64,000 nt of DNA from positions 86,008 through 150,007 of the forward strand of contig NZ_JACIEB010000008.1 of assembly GCF_014196635.1 (NCBI RefSeq), written 5' to 3'. The notes beneath the pieces were generated by a model. That model was not told the DNA's origin. It saw nothing but the letters and a program-made list of their open reading frames with translations, and ran no database searches. The DNA comes from Sphingobium fontiphilum. Lineage in GTDB: Bacteria > Pseudomonadota > Alphaproteobacteria > Sphingomonadales > Sphingomonadaceae. Both the position numbers and the translations under genes were made by a program. Position 1 is the first letter of the stretch. Each line of letters opens with the position of its first letter. Below are positions 8,400 to 16,846 of the stretch, piece after piece.

Positions 8400-8780
8400 A
8401 TGATGAAGAGCGCATGGCTGGCCCTGCCGATGGTCGTCTGGACCGCCCCCGCCATGGCGCAACCGGCGCAAACGGCCGAAGAAAATCTGATCGGCCATTA
8501 TTATCTGCAAGGGGTGATGGAGACGGGGTCCGAACTGCTGCTGCGACCCGACGGCCGCTTCCAATGGTATCTGTCCTATGGCGCGCTCGATCTGTTCGCG
8601 GAAGGGACATGGCGGGTGGCGGGCGACGCGGTCGAACTGGTCGCCGCGCCATCGGTCGACGTTCCCAAGCCCGGCTTCGAACGGCTATCGCTCGCCATCG
8701 CCGGGGCGGGCCTGATCCCGCCCGACGGGCGCGGCGCCTATGTCCGCGCGCGGGAGGACGGCGAAACCGCGCCCGATTGA
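8400..8780 (+). CDS. Hypothetical exported protein
   Basis: 126-aa protein of unknown function. The N-terminus (MMKSAWLALPMVVWTAPAMA) is a signal peptide with an AMA cleavage site. The mature part has alternating hydrophobic strands (ELLLRPDGRFQWYLSYGAL, AEGTWRVAGDAVELV) that resemble a small lipocalin-like or META/HslJ-like beta barrel; this is a visual impression only. A GGAAGG ribosome-binding site precedes the ATG. It lies 32 nt before the dipeptidase gene in the same direction and may be co-transcribed with it. Confidence 0.7.
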   Translation: MMKSAWLALPMVVWTAPAMAQPAQTAEENLIGHYYLQGVMETGSELLLRPDGRFQWYLSYGALDLFAEGTWRVAGDAVELVAAPSVDVPKPGFERLSLAIAGAGLIPPDGRGAYVRAREDGETAPD

Positions 8781-8812
8781 CAGGCGGCGTCCTCGCCCTA
8801 GGCTTCCACGCG

Positions 8813-10090
8813 ATGAAACGCCCCCTCCTCGCCGCCCTGCTGCTGGCCGCCGCCCTTCCATTCCCCGCCCTCCACGCCGCCACCGACCCCTATGCCGCGC
8901 GCGTGGCGAAGGTGCTGAAGGCGACGCCGCTGATCGACGGGCATAATGACTGGGCGGAGGCGCTGGCCGACCATGCCAAGGACGCGCGCTGGACCATGGC
9001 GCTCGACCGGCTGGACCCCAAAGTCTACCAGACCGACATCGAACGGCTGGGCGCGGGCATGGTCGGCGGGCAATTCTGGTCCGTCTGGGTATCGGCGGAC
9101 CTGCCGACGCTGCAACAGGTGCAGGACACGCTGGAACAGATCGCGCTCGTCCGCAGTTGGGCGGAGCGTTACCCCGCCCGCTTTCAGCTCGCCACCACCG
9201 CGCAGCAGGTCCGCGCCGCGCACCGGGCCGGGCGCATCGCCTCAATGATCGGAGTGGAGGGCGGCGGCCAGATCGACGGCAGCCTCGCCGTGCTGCGCGC
9301 CTATCGCGCGCTCGGCGCCGGCTATCTGACGCTGACCCACAGCCGCACCATTGCATGGGCCGACAGCGCGACCGACAATCCCCAGCATGACGGGCTGACC
9401 CCTTTTGGCGAAGCGGTGGTGCGCGAACTCAACCGGCTGGGGATGCTGGTCGACCTCAGCCATGTGAGCGAGGCGACGATGCTCGACGCGATCCGCGTCA
9501 GCCGCGCGCCGGTGATCTTCTCCCACTCCAACGCGCGGGCGCTGTGCGACACGCCGCGCAACGTGTCGGACAGGGTGCTGCGCGCAGTGGCGGCCAATGG
9601 CGGCGTCGTCATGGTCAACTATGCCCCGCAATATGTGCTGGAGGCCCGGCGCGTCTGGGGCGCGGCGCGCAGCGCGGAAATCGCGCGCAACAACGCCCCG
9701 CCCTTTGGCGGGCTGCACATCGGCGACCCCGAAGGGGCCAAGGCGGCGCTGGCCGCATGGGAGAAAGCGAACCCCGAACCGGTGGCGACGCTGGCCATGG
9801 TCGCCGACCATATCGACCATATCGCCAGGGTCGCGGGCGTCGACCATGTCGGCATCGGCAGCGATTATGACGGCGTCGGCCGCATGCCCGAAGGCCTGAC
9901 CGGCGTAGAAACCTACCCCGCCCTCCTCACCGAACTGATGCGCCGAGGCTGGACCGACGCCGACATCGCCAAACTGGCGGGGGAGAATGTGCTGCGGGTT
10001 ATGGGGAAAGCGGAAGAGGTTGCGGAGGGTTTGAAGGGCGAGCCCATCGGCACGGGCGTTGAGCGGGCGGACATCGGCCTGAAGCCTTGA
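8813..10090 (+). CDS. Membrane dipeptidase, peptidase M19 (renal dipeptidase family)
   Basis: Zinc dipeptidase of 425 aa with a signal peptide (MKRPLLAALLLAAALPFPALHA), so periplasmic. Metal-site and substrate motifs are visible: LIDGHNDW (His-x-Asp), GVEGGG (bridging Glu), DLSHVSEATM, FSHSNARALCDTPRNV and HVGIGSDYDGV. The family cleaves dipeptides, often with D- or dehydro-residues, and could work with the dipeptide epimerase at 4136 in murein-peptide recycling (inference). The frame is open almost 200 codons upstream, but the signal peptide marks the ATG at 8813. A decayed copy of the 3' end of such a gene is found at 23573-23719. Confidence 0.92.
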   Translation: MKRPLLAALLLAAALPFPALHAATDPYAARVAKVLKATPLIDGHNDWAEALADHAKDARWTMALDRLDPKVYQTDIERLGAGMVGGQFWSVWVSADLPTLQQVQDTLEQIALVRSWAERYPARFQLATTAQQVRAAHRAGRIASMIGVEGGGQIDGSLAVLRAYRALGAGYLTLTHSRTIAWADSATDNPQHDGLTPFGEAVVRELNRLGMLVDLSHVSEATMLDAIRVSRAPVIFSHSNARALCDTPRNVSDRVLRAVAANGGVVMVNYAPQYVLEARRVWGAARSAEIARNNAPPFGGLHIGDPEGAKAALAAWEKANPEPVATLAMVADHIDHIARVAGVDHVGIGSDYDGVGRMPEGLTGVETYPALLTELMRRGWTDADIAKLAGENVLRVMGKAEEVAEGLKGEPIGTGVERADIGLKP

Positions 10091-10133
10091 CATCCAGGCC
10101 GCCAGGTTGCTTCCTTCTCGCGGGGGAGGGGAG

Positions 10134-11129
10134 ATGACGCCGGACTCGACGACGCAGATCAGGTGGGGCTTGGGCACAGCGCTGCTCGCCCTTGGCGTGG
10201 TCGCGATTCTGGCGCTCGTGCCCGATCCTTTTTTCCGCCAGCGGCTGGTGGCGACCACGCTGGACGATGTCGAAGGCGTGTCGCCCGGGGTTCAGGTCTA
10301 TTTCAGAGGAGCGCTCATCGGGGCGGTGCGGTCGATCGATCTCAACCGGCAGAGCCGGACCTTCGCGGTGGCCATGGGAATTGATCGCAAATGGCAGCCA
10401 TCGGCCTGTTCCTTCGCCACTGTCGCTTCCGCCAATCCGCTCACCGCGCCGCGCATCGAACTGGTGGCGCTTGAGACCGGCAGCGCCCAATGCGCCGCCG
10501 CGCGCCGCGCCTATGGTTGCGAGCCGGTGGCGGCGCGGGATGCGGTCGGCGCGTTGACGGGCTGCCGTCGCCCCGCCGACCTGTTCGAAACCGCCGCGCG
10601 CGCGATCGGCGAAGCCGCCAATGTCGCCCGCACGGCAAACGCCATGGCGCAGAAACTGTCCGGCATGTTGCAGGGTGATGGATCGGGCGCCGCCGTCGAC
10701 ATGGCGCTGGTGGCGCGCAATGCGACCCAGACGCTGGCTGCGCTGAATTCCCTGAGCACCCAGCTCGACCGCAGCTTTACGCCGGGTCGCGGCGACATTG
10801 CGCTGACCTTGTCCCACATACGCCGGGCCACCGGGCGCGCGTCGGAAATCGACGTCGCGGCGCTCAACGGCATCCTGCGTGAAACACAGGCGCTCGTGGC
10901 GCAAAATCAGGCCAACATCGCAGGCCTGCTGGCCGAAAGCAGAAGCAGCGCCGGGGAAGTGCGCGGCATATTGGAGGGCGCATCGGCCTCACTGGTGGCG
11001 ACCAGTGCGAATCTGGAGCGGACCAGCAACAGCATCGGTGCGCTGAGCGAAAGGCTGGCCAGCGATCCGACCTATGCGATCCGCGGCCAACGCTATGTCG
11101 ATCCACCCGCGCCTGGAGGACGCAAATGA
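10134..11129 (+). CDS. MlaD/MCE-family protein
   Basis: 331-aa inner-membrane-anchored MCE protein, the substrate-binding part of a Mla-type lipid transporter. One N-terminal membrane helix (about residues 10-30) is followed by an MCE domain with the signature VEGVSPGVQVYFRGALIGAV (about 46-65). The rest is a mostly helical stalk rich in Ala, Asn and Ser. The ATG at 10134 follows GGAGGGGAG; an upstream in-frame TTG is less likely. Its stop overlaps the start of the auxiliary lipoprotein gene (ATGA). The ATPase and permease genes of the same system lie just beyond on the opposite strand. Four Cys residues cluster between the MCE domain and the stalk. Confidence 0.85.
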   Translation: MTPDSTTQIRWGLGTALLALGVVAILALVPDPFFRQRLVATTLDDVEGVSPGVQVYFRGALIGAVRSIDLNRQSRTFAVAMGIDRKWQPSACSFATVASANPLTAPRIELVALETGSAQCAAARRAYGCEPVAARDAVGALTGCRRPADLFETAARAIGEAANVARTANAMAQKLSGMLQGDGSGAAVDMALVARNATQTLAALNSLSTQLDRSFTPGRGDIALTLSHIRRATGRASEIDVAALNGILRETQALVAQNQANIAGLLAESRSSAGEVRGILEGASASLVATSANLERTSNSIGALSERLASDPTYAIRGQRYVDPPAPGGRK

Positions 11130-11728
11130 GACTGATCGTCCTGCCGCTTGTGTGCGCGCTCACCGCCTGCGCTGCGCTCAAGCCGGGCGATGCGCCGGTC
11201 ACCATGCGTCTTTCGCCGCGATTTGAACCGGGCCAGCCGGGCGTGCCGCCGATGGCCGCCCCCAGTTTCACGGTAGCGGCGGTGCAGGCGCGGGGCCTGT
11301 CGGGGGACAGGCGCTACGCCTATGTCGATGCCTCCGCGCCCGGCGAAATCCGGCAGGCCGCCACCTATTTCTGGGAGGAGCCGCCCACCGACAGCCTCGC
11401 CCGCGCGATGGTCGCCGGGCTGCGCACCCGCTTTGCCGCCGTCACCGGCCCGTCTTTGCCGTTGGCCGCCGACCGCCGAGTGGTGACGACCCTGGACCGG
11501 TTCGAGGAGGTAAGCGCCGGCGGCAATGCGCAGGCTGTCGTCGCCTTCGACGTTACCCAGGTCGCGCAGGGTAAGGCGGTATGGGCTGGCCGCTACTGCG
11601 CAACCCGTCCGATCGGATCAGCAACCGGCACCGCTCGCGCCGCCGCGTTTCAACAGGCGATCGAACAGGCGGTCGCCACCTTCGTTCATGATGTCGCGTC
11701 GGGCACCGTGACAGCCGCGCCCTGCTGA
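11126..11728 (+). CDS. ABC-type transport auxiliary lipoprotein (PqiC/YmbA-like)
   Basis: 200-aa outer-membrane lipoprotein candidate; MRLIVLPLVCALTAC is a lipoprotein signal with lipobox LTAC. The mature domain has the family pattern of partner lipoproteins of MCE systems (SLARAMVAGLRTRF...VTTLDRFEEVSAGGNAQAVVAFDVTQV), where it would receive or hand over lipid at the outer membrane. It is coupled to the MlaD-like gene by an ATGA overlap and overlaps the 3' end of the convergent ATPase gene by 43 nt. Confidence 0.8.
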   Translation: MRLIVLPLVCALTACAALKPGDAPVTMRLSPRFEPGQPGVPPMAAPSFTVAAVQARGLSGDRRYAYVDASAPGEIRQAATYFWEEPPTDSLARAMVAGLRTRFAAVTGPSLPLAADRRVVTTLDRFEEVSAGGNAQAVVAFDVTQVAQGKAVWAGRYCATRPIGSATGTARAAAFQQAIEQAVATFVHDVASGTVTAAPC

Positions 11729-12384
11729 ACAGGGGCGGGCGTCAGGCGACCGCGCTCCAGCCGGTAGACCCGTTCGCACAGCCTGCCTGCAAGCGCGCGA
11801 TCCTGCGTCAGCAGCAGCAGCGCCCGTCCCTGCGGCACGATGCGCCGCCGGACCTGCGCTTCCAGCATGTCGCCGCGCGCAAAGGCGCCTTCAAACGGTT
11901 CGTCCAGCACCAGCAATTCCGGATCGCGAACGAAGGCGCGGGCCAGTTCGACGCGTCGCCGCTCGCCGGCCGACAGCGCATCGGCGCAGGTGGCGGCCAT
12001 CTGCTCCAGCCCATATTCCAGCAGAAGCCGGTCTATCCGCCGCCCTGCGCGGCGATCGTCGGTGCCGATCGCCAGCCGCATATTTTCCTCGACGCTCAGG
12101 TCGCTCAGAAGCGATCCGCCCTGCATCGCCACGCCGCACCGCGCGCGCAGCAGGCGGCGGGTGTCGGCGTCCGCCTCTTCCAGCGCCACGCCCATCAGAC
12201 GCACCGTGCCGCTGCTCGGACGCGCCAGGCCGATTGACAGCCGCAACAGCCAGCTCTTGCCCGCGCCGCTGTCTGCAACGATCGCAACCCGTTCGCCCGC
12301 CTCGATGTTCAGGTCCACCCGGTCGAGCAGTCGTGTGCCGCCCAGCACCAGGCTCACGCCATCGAACGTCAGCAGCGCGCTCAT
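11686..12384 (-). CDS. MlaF-like ABC transporter ATPase with degenerate motifs
   Basis: 232-aa ATP-binding subunit of the Mla-type transporter. The start ATG at 12384 overlaps the TGA of the permease gene (ATGA), so the two are coupled. Motifs are recognisable but altered: Walker A reads ADSGAGKSW (first Gly replaced by Ala; Lys-Ser kept), Q-loop AMQGGSLL, signature LSAGE in place of LSGGQ, Walker B LLVLDEP intact, and the H-loop position reads LLTQD (Gln instead of His). ATP binding looks possible, but turnover may be slow or need a different mechanism (inference). The 3' end overlaps the convergent lipoprotein gene. Confidence 0.83.
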   Translation of the reverse strand: MSALLTFDGVSLVLGGTRLLDRVDLNIEAGERVAIVADSGAGKSWLLRLSIGLARPSSGTVRLMGVALEEADADTRRLLRARCGVAMQGGSLLSDLSVEENMRLAIGTDDRRAGRRIDRLLLEYGLEQMAATCADALSAGERRRVELARAFVRDPELLVLDEPFEGAFARGDMLEAQVRRRIVPQGRALLLLTQDRALAGRLCERVYRLERGRLTPAPVQQGAAVTVPDATS

Positions 12385-13148
12385 GACAACGCCGTCCAAA
12401 GCGCCGCCGCGCTGAAGATGCCCAGCAGTCCGGCCGTGAAGGCGGTGGTGGCGCGACGACCGATATCGGCGGGCGACCGCAACGGTTTTGCCCCCACCGC
12501 GCTGCCCACGCCAAAGGCGATCAGCGCATAGAGCAGCAGCTTGGCCATGCCGACGAGCATGGCGCGCGCCGCATCATGGGAGAAGGCAAAGCCTGACCAG
12601 AGCGGCCAGCCGACATTGGCGATCAGCGTCAGGGGTGCCCCGCAACCGATCACGGCGGCGATTCCCGCCAGCAGCATATGGATGGGCGCGGACAGCAACA
12701 CCGCCGCCAGCGTCGGTCCCAGCGCATAGGCGACCGGATCGCGCCCCAGCGTTTCGAGCGCCTCAATCTCCCGATTGAGCGCCATCGCGCCAAGCCGCGA
12801 GGATAATGCCACCGAAACGCTGCCGCAGGCGAACAGGCCGACCAGCAACGGCACGATGTCGCGCAGCAATGTCTCCGCCAGCGCGCCGAGCACCGGAAGC
12901 TGCGCATTGTAGATCGTCAGCAGCCGGCCCGCGCCGATCCCCGCGATGGCTCCGGCCAGCGCGGCCAGCGGCAACAGGGTGTGCAACGGCCGCCAGATAT
13001 GCAGCGACAAGCCGGCCGCCAGCTGGCGTCGCGCCAGCGCGTCGCCTGCGACGATGCGGCGGCCCATGCCGACACCCGCGCGAACCGTAAGCCATGCCGC
13101 AGCGCCGATCGCGGCCAGCAACTTGGCCGCGCCCCTCAGCGTGTCCAT
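12381..13148 (-). CDS. MlaE-family lipid ABC transporter permease
   Basis: 255-aa inner-membrane permease of the MlaE (DUF140) family. It has an amphipathic N-terminus, then about five membrane segments. The family stretch LRDIVPLLVGLFACGSVSVALSSRLGAM with the EALETLGRDPVAYAL coupling segment is present. It lies between the RyR-domain gene (13-nt overlap of coding regions) and the ATPase gene (ATGA overlap), all on the minus strand, so it is probably translated as part of the same transcript. Confidence 0.87.
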   Translation of the reverse strand: MDTLRGAAKLLAAIGAAAWLTVRAGVGMGRRIVAGDALARRQLAAGLSLHIWRPLHTLLPLAALAGAIAGIGAGRLLTIYNAQLPVLGALAETLLRDIVPLLVGLFACGSVSVALSSRLGAMALNREIEALETLGRDPVAYALGPTLAAVLLSAPIHMLLAGIAAVIGCGAPLTLIANVGWPLWSGFAFSHDAARAMLVGMAKLLLYALIAFGVGSAVGAKPLRSPADIGRRATTAFTAGLLGIFSAAALWTALS

Positions 13149-15262
13149 GGCGCGTGACTGATCGCGCCGTCAGGCCCGATGCGGATGGCGCGCGAATCGG
13201 AACCAGCATCGGTCGCCAGCAGCAGCTCTGCGCCCGCCGTCAGACCGGCCATGCCGCCCGCAAAGATGGTGTCCGCAGCGCCGACCAGCGCCGCAGCAGC
13301 AGCCGCCTCCTGCCCGGGCAGCGTATCGATAATCGCCTGCACATGGCCGGTCAGCGCCAGTTGCACCAATTGCCCCCGGGCGATCAGAGCACCCAGCAAC
13401 TGGCGCGACCATCGGTCGGCGAAGTCGCCGACAAAGACAGGCGCCCGGTCCGGATAATGGGCCGTCAAAGCGGCTGTCAGGGCGGCCGGATCGGGCGCCG
13501 CATCCTCGCCACCGGGCAACAGGGCGACCGTCAGCACGCGCAACGCGCGCCGTCCTGACGCCCCCAGCAACCGCGCCATGATCCGCACCTGTTCCCGGTC
13601 CAGGTCCTTGATCGCTTCGCTGAGGTCCTCATACGGCACGATGTCCGGATGCAAACGCCGTGCGTCGTCGCGCACCGCACCATATACCCAGCCCTGCGCC
13701 AGCTTTGCCGCCATCCATCGATCATGTTCGGCATGCGACAGTTCTTCCAGTTCGGCCGGTGACAGAGCAAGCGAAGGACCGTCGCCTTCCACCAGCCGCG
13801 CGTCGATGTCGCGCAGCTTCAACTGATAACAGTCGGCGACCAGCCGGTTGTCGTCGCGGAAGCTTTCGGGAAGATCCTCCCATTCCTGCATCGATGCGCG
13901 CGCGCCGATCCGCTCGCCCTCGGCAAAGCGCCCCTCCAGATAGAAGTCATGGATGGACCGGGCGAGCGCATCGTGGCGATCCTGCAACAGCATGTCGGGA
14001 TCGGCCAGGTCGGACAAGCCGCCGAACGGGAATATCCCCGCGCCGATGCGATGGTCGTGCGATCCCGCCATCCGCACATGGATCGGCGGCGCGGTCATGG
14101 CGGCGGCCCGATAGCGGCCGTCGAATGCCAGCGCGACGGCCAAAGACCGGTCGTCGTCATCCAGGTCGATCAGGATGGCGACCGGTTCGCCTGCCCCTTC
14201 GACATGGGCCTCGATCAGGGGAATGATCCACGCCGGGTCGGTCCGCGCTTCGACGAAGCGCAATGGCGACAGCCCGTCCGCGCCCGGATTGCGCGCGCGA
14301 AAGGCCGCTTCGCACTGCGCCACGTCGGACCGGTAGACGGTGAATATGGGCTTGCCGCCGTCGCGATAATGGCCGCCCGCCAATATGCGCATGACATAGC
14401 GTTCGATCAGCGGCGTAAAGCCGATCGTCAGCACGCCGCGCTGCGACTGCCCTGCGCGCATGAAGCCGTCGATCGGCCTTGCCAGCGCCAGATGCCGCGC
14501 GGCGATGTCGGGCAACGCGGCCAGCCGCACCCGCGCCGTCCGCCGGTCGACATGTTCGAACCGCTGTTCGATGCTGCGCCGCAGGTCGAGGTCGTCGACC
14601 CGCACGATGATGTCGGCCGGATCGCCTGCCGGTCGCACGTCGCTCATCCGCGTCAAGATGGCGGATGCAAGCGTGATATTGCCGCGCGCTTCCTGCGACA
14701 GCAGCAGCACGGCGCGCGTCTTGTCCAGCGCCAGACTGGTCACGCTTTCCGGCACTGCGCCCTGTTCCACCTCCGCTGCGCCGGCCTCCACTGCATCGAC
14801 GATCCAGTGTGCTCGCCGGTCCCGTGGCCACAGAAGCACCCGCCGCCCATCAGCGAGCGCGCCACGCGCGGCCTGTGCGGCGAGGCCGCCATCGTCGTCG
14901 CCCGCAATCACCAGATGTTCGCCCCGCGCCCGGATCAAGGCCAGCCGTAGCGGATTGCGCAATTGCTCCCATGCCAGCGCCGCCGTCGACCAGAAGGTCA
15001 GCAGCGGGAGCGCCCAGCGGGCGATGTCGAGCGCCAAGGGCAGATCGCGCCCTTCCAGCACCATGGGAAAACTGCCGACGATCAGCCGCAACGCGCGCAT
15101 CGCGTCCTGCATGACGGTCGAATCGATGCCGGCTTGCGCATAGGCCTGCGCAAAACCCCAACTGCCCAGCAGGAATGCAACGGCCATCGCCCCGAAACGC
15201 ACCACCGGCGCCACCGGCGGCAGTCGCAGGCCCCTGATCCCCTTGTTCGGCGGGCGCCCCAT
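13136..15262 (-). CDS. Membrane protein with Rossmann (TrkA/RCK-like) region and RyR domain
   Basis: 708-aa protein. Hydrophobic segments at about residues 20-45 and 72-97 anchor it in the inner membrane. A Rossmann-like region starts at about residue 115 (HLVIAGDDDGG...RRVLLWPRD), as in TrkA-N/RCK regulatory domains of potassium channels, and a second alpha/beta half follows at about 285. At about 505-565 sits a RyR domain (HDRWMAAKLAQGWVYGA, RDDARRLHPDIVPY), the repeat known from ryanodine receptors and also present in prokaryotes. The last 130 residues form another alpha/beta region. No pore motif is seen. Downstream it overlaps the mlaE-like gene; upstream it lies 8 nt from the papain-like protease gene. 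A ligand-sensing membrane regulator is an inference. Confidence 0.8.
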   Translation of the reverse strand: MGRPPNKGIRGLRLPPVAPVVRFGAMAVAFLLGSWGFAQAYAQAGIDSTVMQDAMRALRLIVGSFPMVLEGRDLPLALDIARWALPLLTFWSTAALAWEQLRNPLRLALIRARGEHLVIAGDDDGGLAAQAARGALADGRRVLLWPRDRRAHWIVDAVEAGAAEVEQGAVPESVTSLALDKTRAVLLLSQEARGNITLASAILTRMSDVRPAGDPADIIVRVDDLDLRRSIEQRFEHVDRRTARVRLAALPDIAARHLALARPIDGFMRAGQSQRGVLTIGFTPLIERYVMRILAGGHYRDGGKPIFTVYRSDVAQCEAAFRARNPGADGLSPLRFVEARTDPAWIIPLIEAHVEGAGEPVAILIDLDDDDRSLAVALAFDGRYRAAAMTAPPIHVRMAGSHDHRIGAGIFPFGGLSDLADPDMLLQDRHDALARSIHDFYLEGRFAEGERIGARASMQEWEDLPESFRDDNRLVADCYQLKLRDIDARLVEGDGPSLALSPAELEELSHAEHDRWMAAKLAQGWVYGAVRDDARRLHPDIVPYEDLSEAIKDLDREQVRIMARLLGASGRRALRVLTVALLPGGEDAAPDPAALTAALTAHYPDRAPVFVGDFADRWSRQLLGALIARGQLVQLALTGHVQAIIDTLPGQEAAAAAALVGAADTIFAGGMAGLTAGAELLLATDAGSDSRAIRIGPDGAISHAPWTR

Positions 15263-15270
15263 AGTCGGGG

Positions 15271-16824
15271 TCAGTTGCTGGTTTGCAGCCGGACGAAGGC
15301 GGCAGAGACGCCCTGACCATCGCCCTGGCCCGCAGCCAGCCTGGCGCGCAGCCTGGTGAGGAACTGCCGCTCGGTGCCGTTCACCGCTTCGTCATCGCCA
15401 AACAGCGGTTTTGCGGATGCTAGCGCGATGATCATTTCCGGGCCGAATGGCGGAGCCACCTGATAGCGCTGCGCCGCCTGGGAAAGGCCGATCGTCACGC
15501 GGCGCGCGCCCTTGCTGTCCGGTTCGGGATGGCCGCGATGCAACTCCACGGCACTGCCGTCGGCCTGAAGATAGATGATGGAAAGATAGGGCCGCGCGGC
15601 GCTCGTCGTCGCGCTCACGCCAAAAACATCATCTTCACGCATCGCCACCGGATCGCCGCCGCGTTCCTTGCCATCCGCGGTCAGCGCCACGATGCTGGTC
15701 CCGTCGCGCGTCAACGCAGCGGCAAGGGTCAGCGCCGCCTCACATTGCGGCCACGGCAGGTGGCGTACGGCAAACGACATGGCGGGATCGACCTTGGCCG
15801 CAGCTTCGCGCAGCGCGGCGATGGCGTTCAGATCGCCTGAAAAGCCGGTCAGGCTTTTCCCCTGCACCGACACAGCGCCGCAGGGCATGGCCGCTTGCCG
15901 GTCGGCGAAGATCTGCGCGTCGCTGCGTGGAGGCGGGGGTGGTGCGCCAGGGGTAGCCGGGGCGAGCGGCGCTTCGAGCGAATAGGCTTCCGCGGTCAGC
16001 AGCTTGAACGTGTCGTAGGCGATCCAGGCATAGCCCTTGTCGCCCCAGATCGATCCCCAACTGTTGATGATGCGCAGCGCCTGACGGTCTTCGTCATAGC
16101 CGACGATCGCCATGGCGTGATAATTGGCCTTTTCCGGTCTATCGGCGCGGCGATAGATGCCGTCGCCACGAAATGCCTTGAAATCCGCCGCGACGGGCAT
16201 GGCGAAGATCACCGGCGCGCCGCGCGCCAGGGCGCCTTTGACGTCGTCCAGCACGATCGGCGTGCGCCAGTCGTCCTTCACTTCGCGATCGACCGCGCGC
16301 CAGTCGAGCAGGCGGTATTCGCCAGCCTTGGCCCTGAGCGCATCGGGCGCGGGGATCGCACATTTGGTCATGTCGTCGGGAAAGTCGGCCAGGCTGACCG
16401 TTCCTTCATTCTTCAGCAAGGTCAGCGCCTGGACGATGCTGATCGTGCCGGTGCAGGGCGAACCTGCCGGCCGCAGCCGGTTATAGACATAGGCCGGGCT
16501 CATCTGGTCGGACGGCGCCTCCGGCCGAACATCCTTGTCGCGGAAATTAAGGAAGGTGCGCGCGGCGTAGGTGGTCGCCCAGGCAACGCAATTGGGTTGC
16601 GGCCCCTGCGATCCGGGTGGCGGATAGGCGTTGGAAAGGTCTACCTGCTTGGGCAAATAGGCGCGGAACCGCCCTTGCTTGGGCAGCTTGGCGTATTCTT
16701 CGGGAGAAACGGGGGCCGCCCCGGTCATGAACAGCGTGTCGTCACTCTGCTGGGCGAAAAGAGCACCGCCCGAAAGCGCCAGCAGCGCGGGAATGCCCCA
16801 TGTCACCAGACGGCGTGTCATCAC
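15271..16824 (-). CDS. Exported papain-like cysteine protease (peptidase C1 family)
   Basis: 517-aa protein with a signal peptide (to about residue 24). The protease domain spans about residues 55-285 with an intact catalytic set: oxyanion Gln73 and nucleophile Cys79 in GSQGPQPNCVAW (papain spacing of six), His236 in NYHAMAIVGYD and Asn254 in IINSWG. A Pro-rich linker (GAPPPPPR) leads to a second domain of about 220 residues with no recognised family. C1 peptidases are uncommon in Proteobacteria. It lies between the OMP gene and the RyR gene on the same strand with gaps of 8-22 nt, so it is part of the same unit. ATGATG offers two starts; the first was taken. Confidence 0.85.
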   Translation of the reverse strand: MMTRRLVTWGIPALLALSGGALFAQQSDDTLFMTGAAPVSPEEYAKLPKQGRFRAYLPKQVDLSNAYPPPGSQGPQPNCVAWATTYAARTFLNFRDKDVRPEAPSDQMSPAYVYNRLRPAGSPCTGTISIVQALTLLKNEGTVSLADFPDDMTKCAIPAPDALRAKAGEYRLLDWRAVDREVKDDWRTPIVLDDVKGALARGAPVIFAMPVAADFKAFRGDGIYRRADRPEKANYHAMAIVGYDEDRQALRIINSWGSIWGDKGYAWIAYDTFKLLTAEAYSLEAPLAPATPGAPPPPPRSDAQIFADRQAAMPCGAVSVQGKSLTGFSGDLNAIAALREAAAKVDPAMSFAVRHLPWPQCEAALTLAAALTRDGTSIVALTADGKERGGDPVAMREDDVFGVSATTSAARPYLSIIYLQADGSAVELHRGHPEPDSKGARRVTIGLSQAAQRYQVAPPFGPEMIIALASAKPLFGDDEAVNGTERQFLTRLRARLAAGQGDGQGVSAAFVRLQTSN

Positions 16825-16846
16825 CCGTTCCTCCCGAATATATTTT

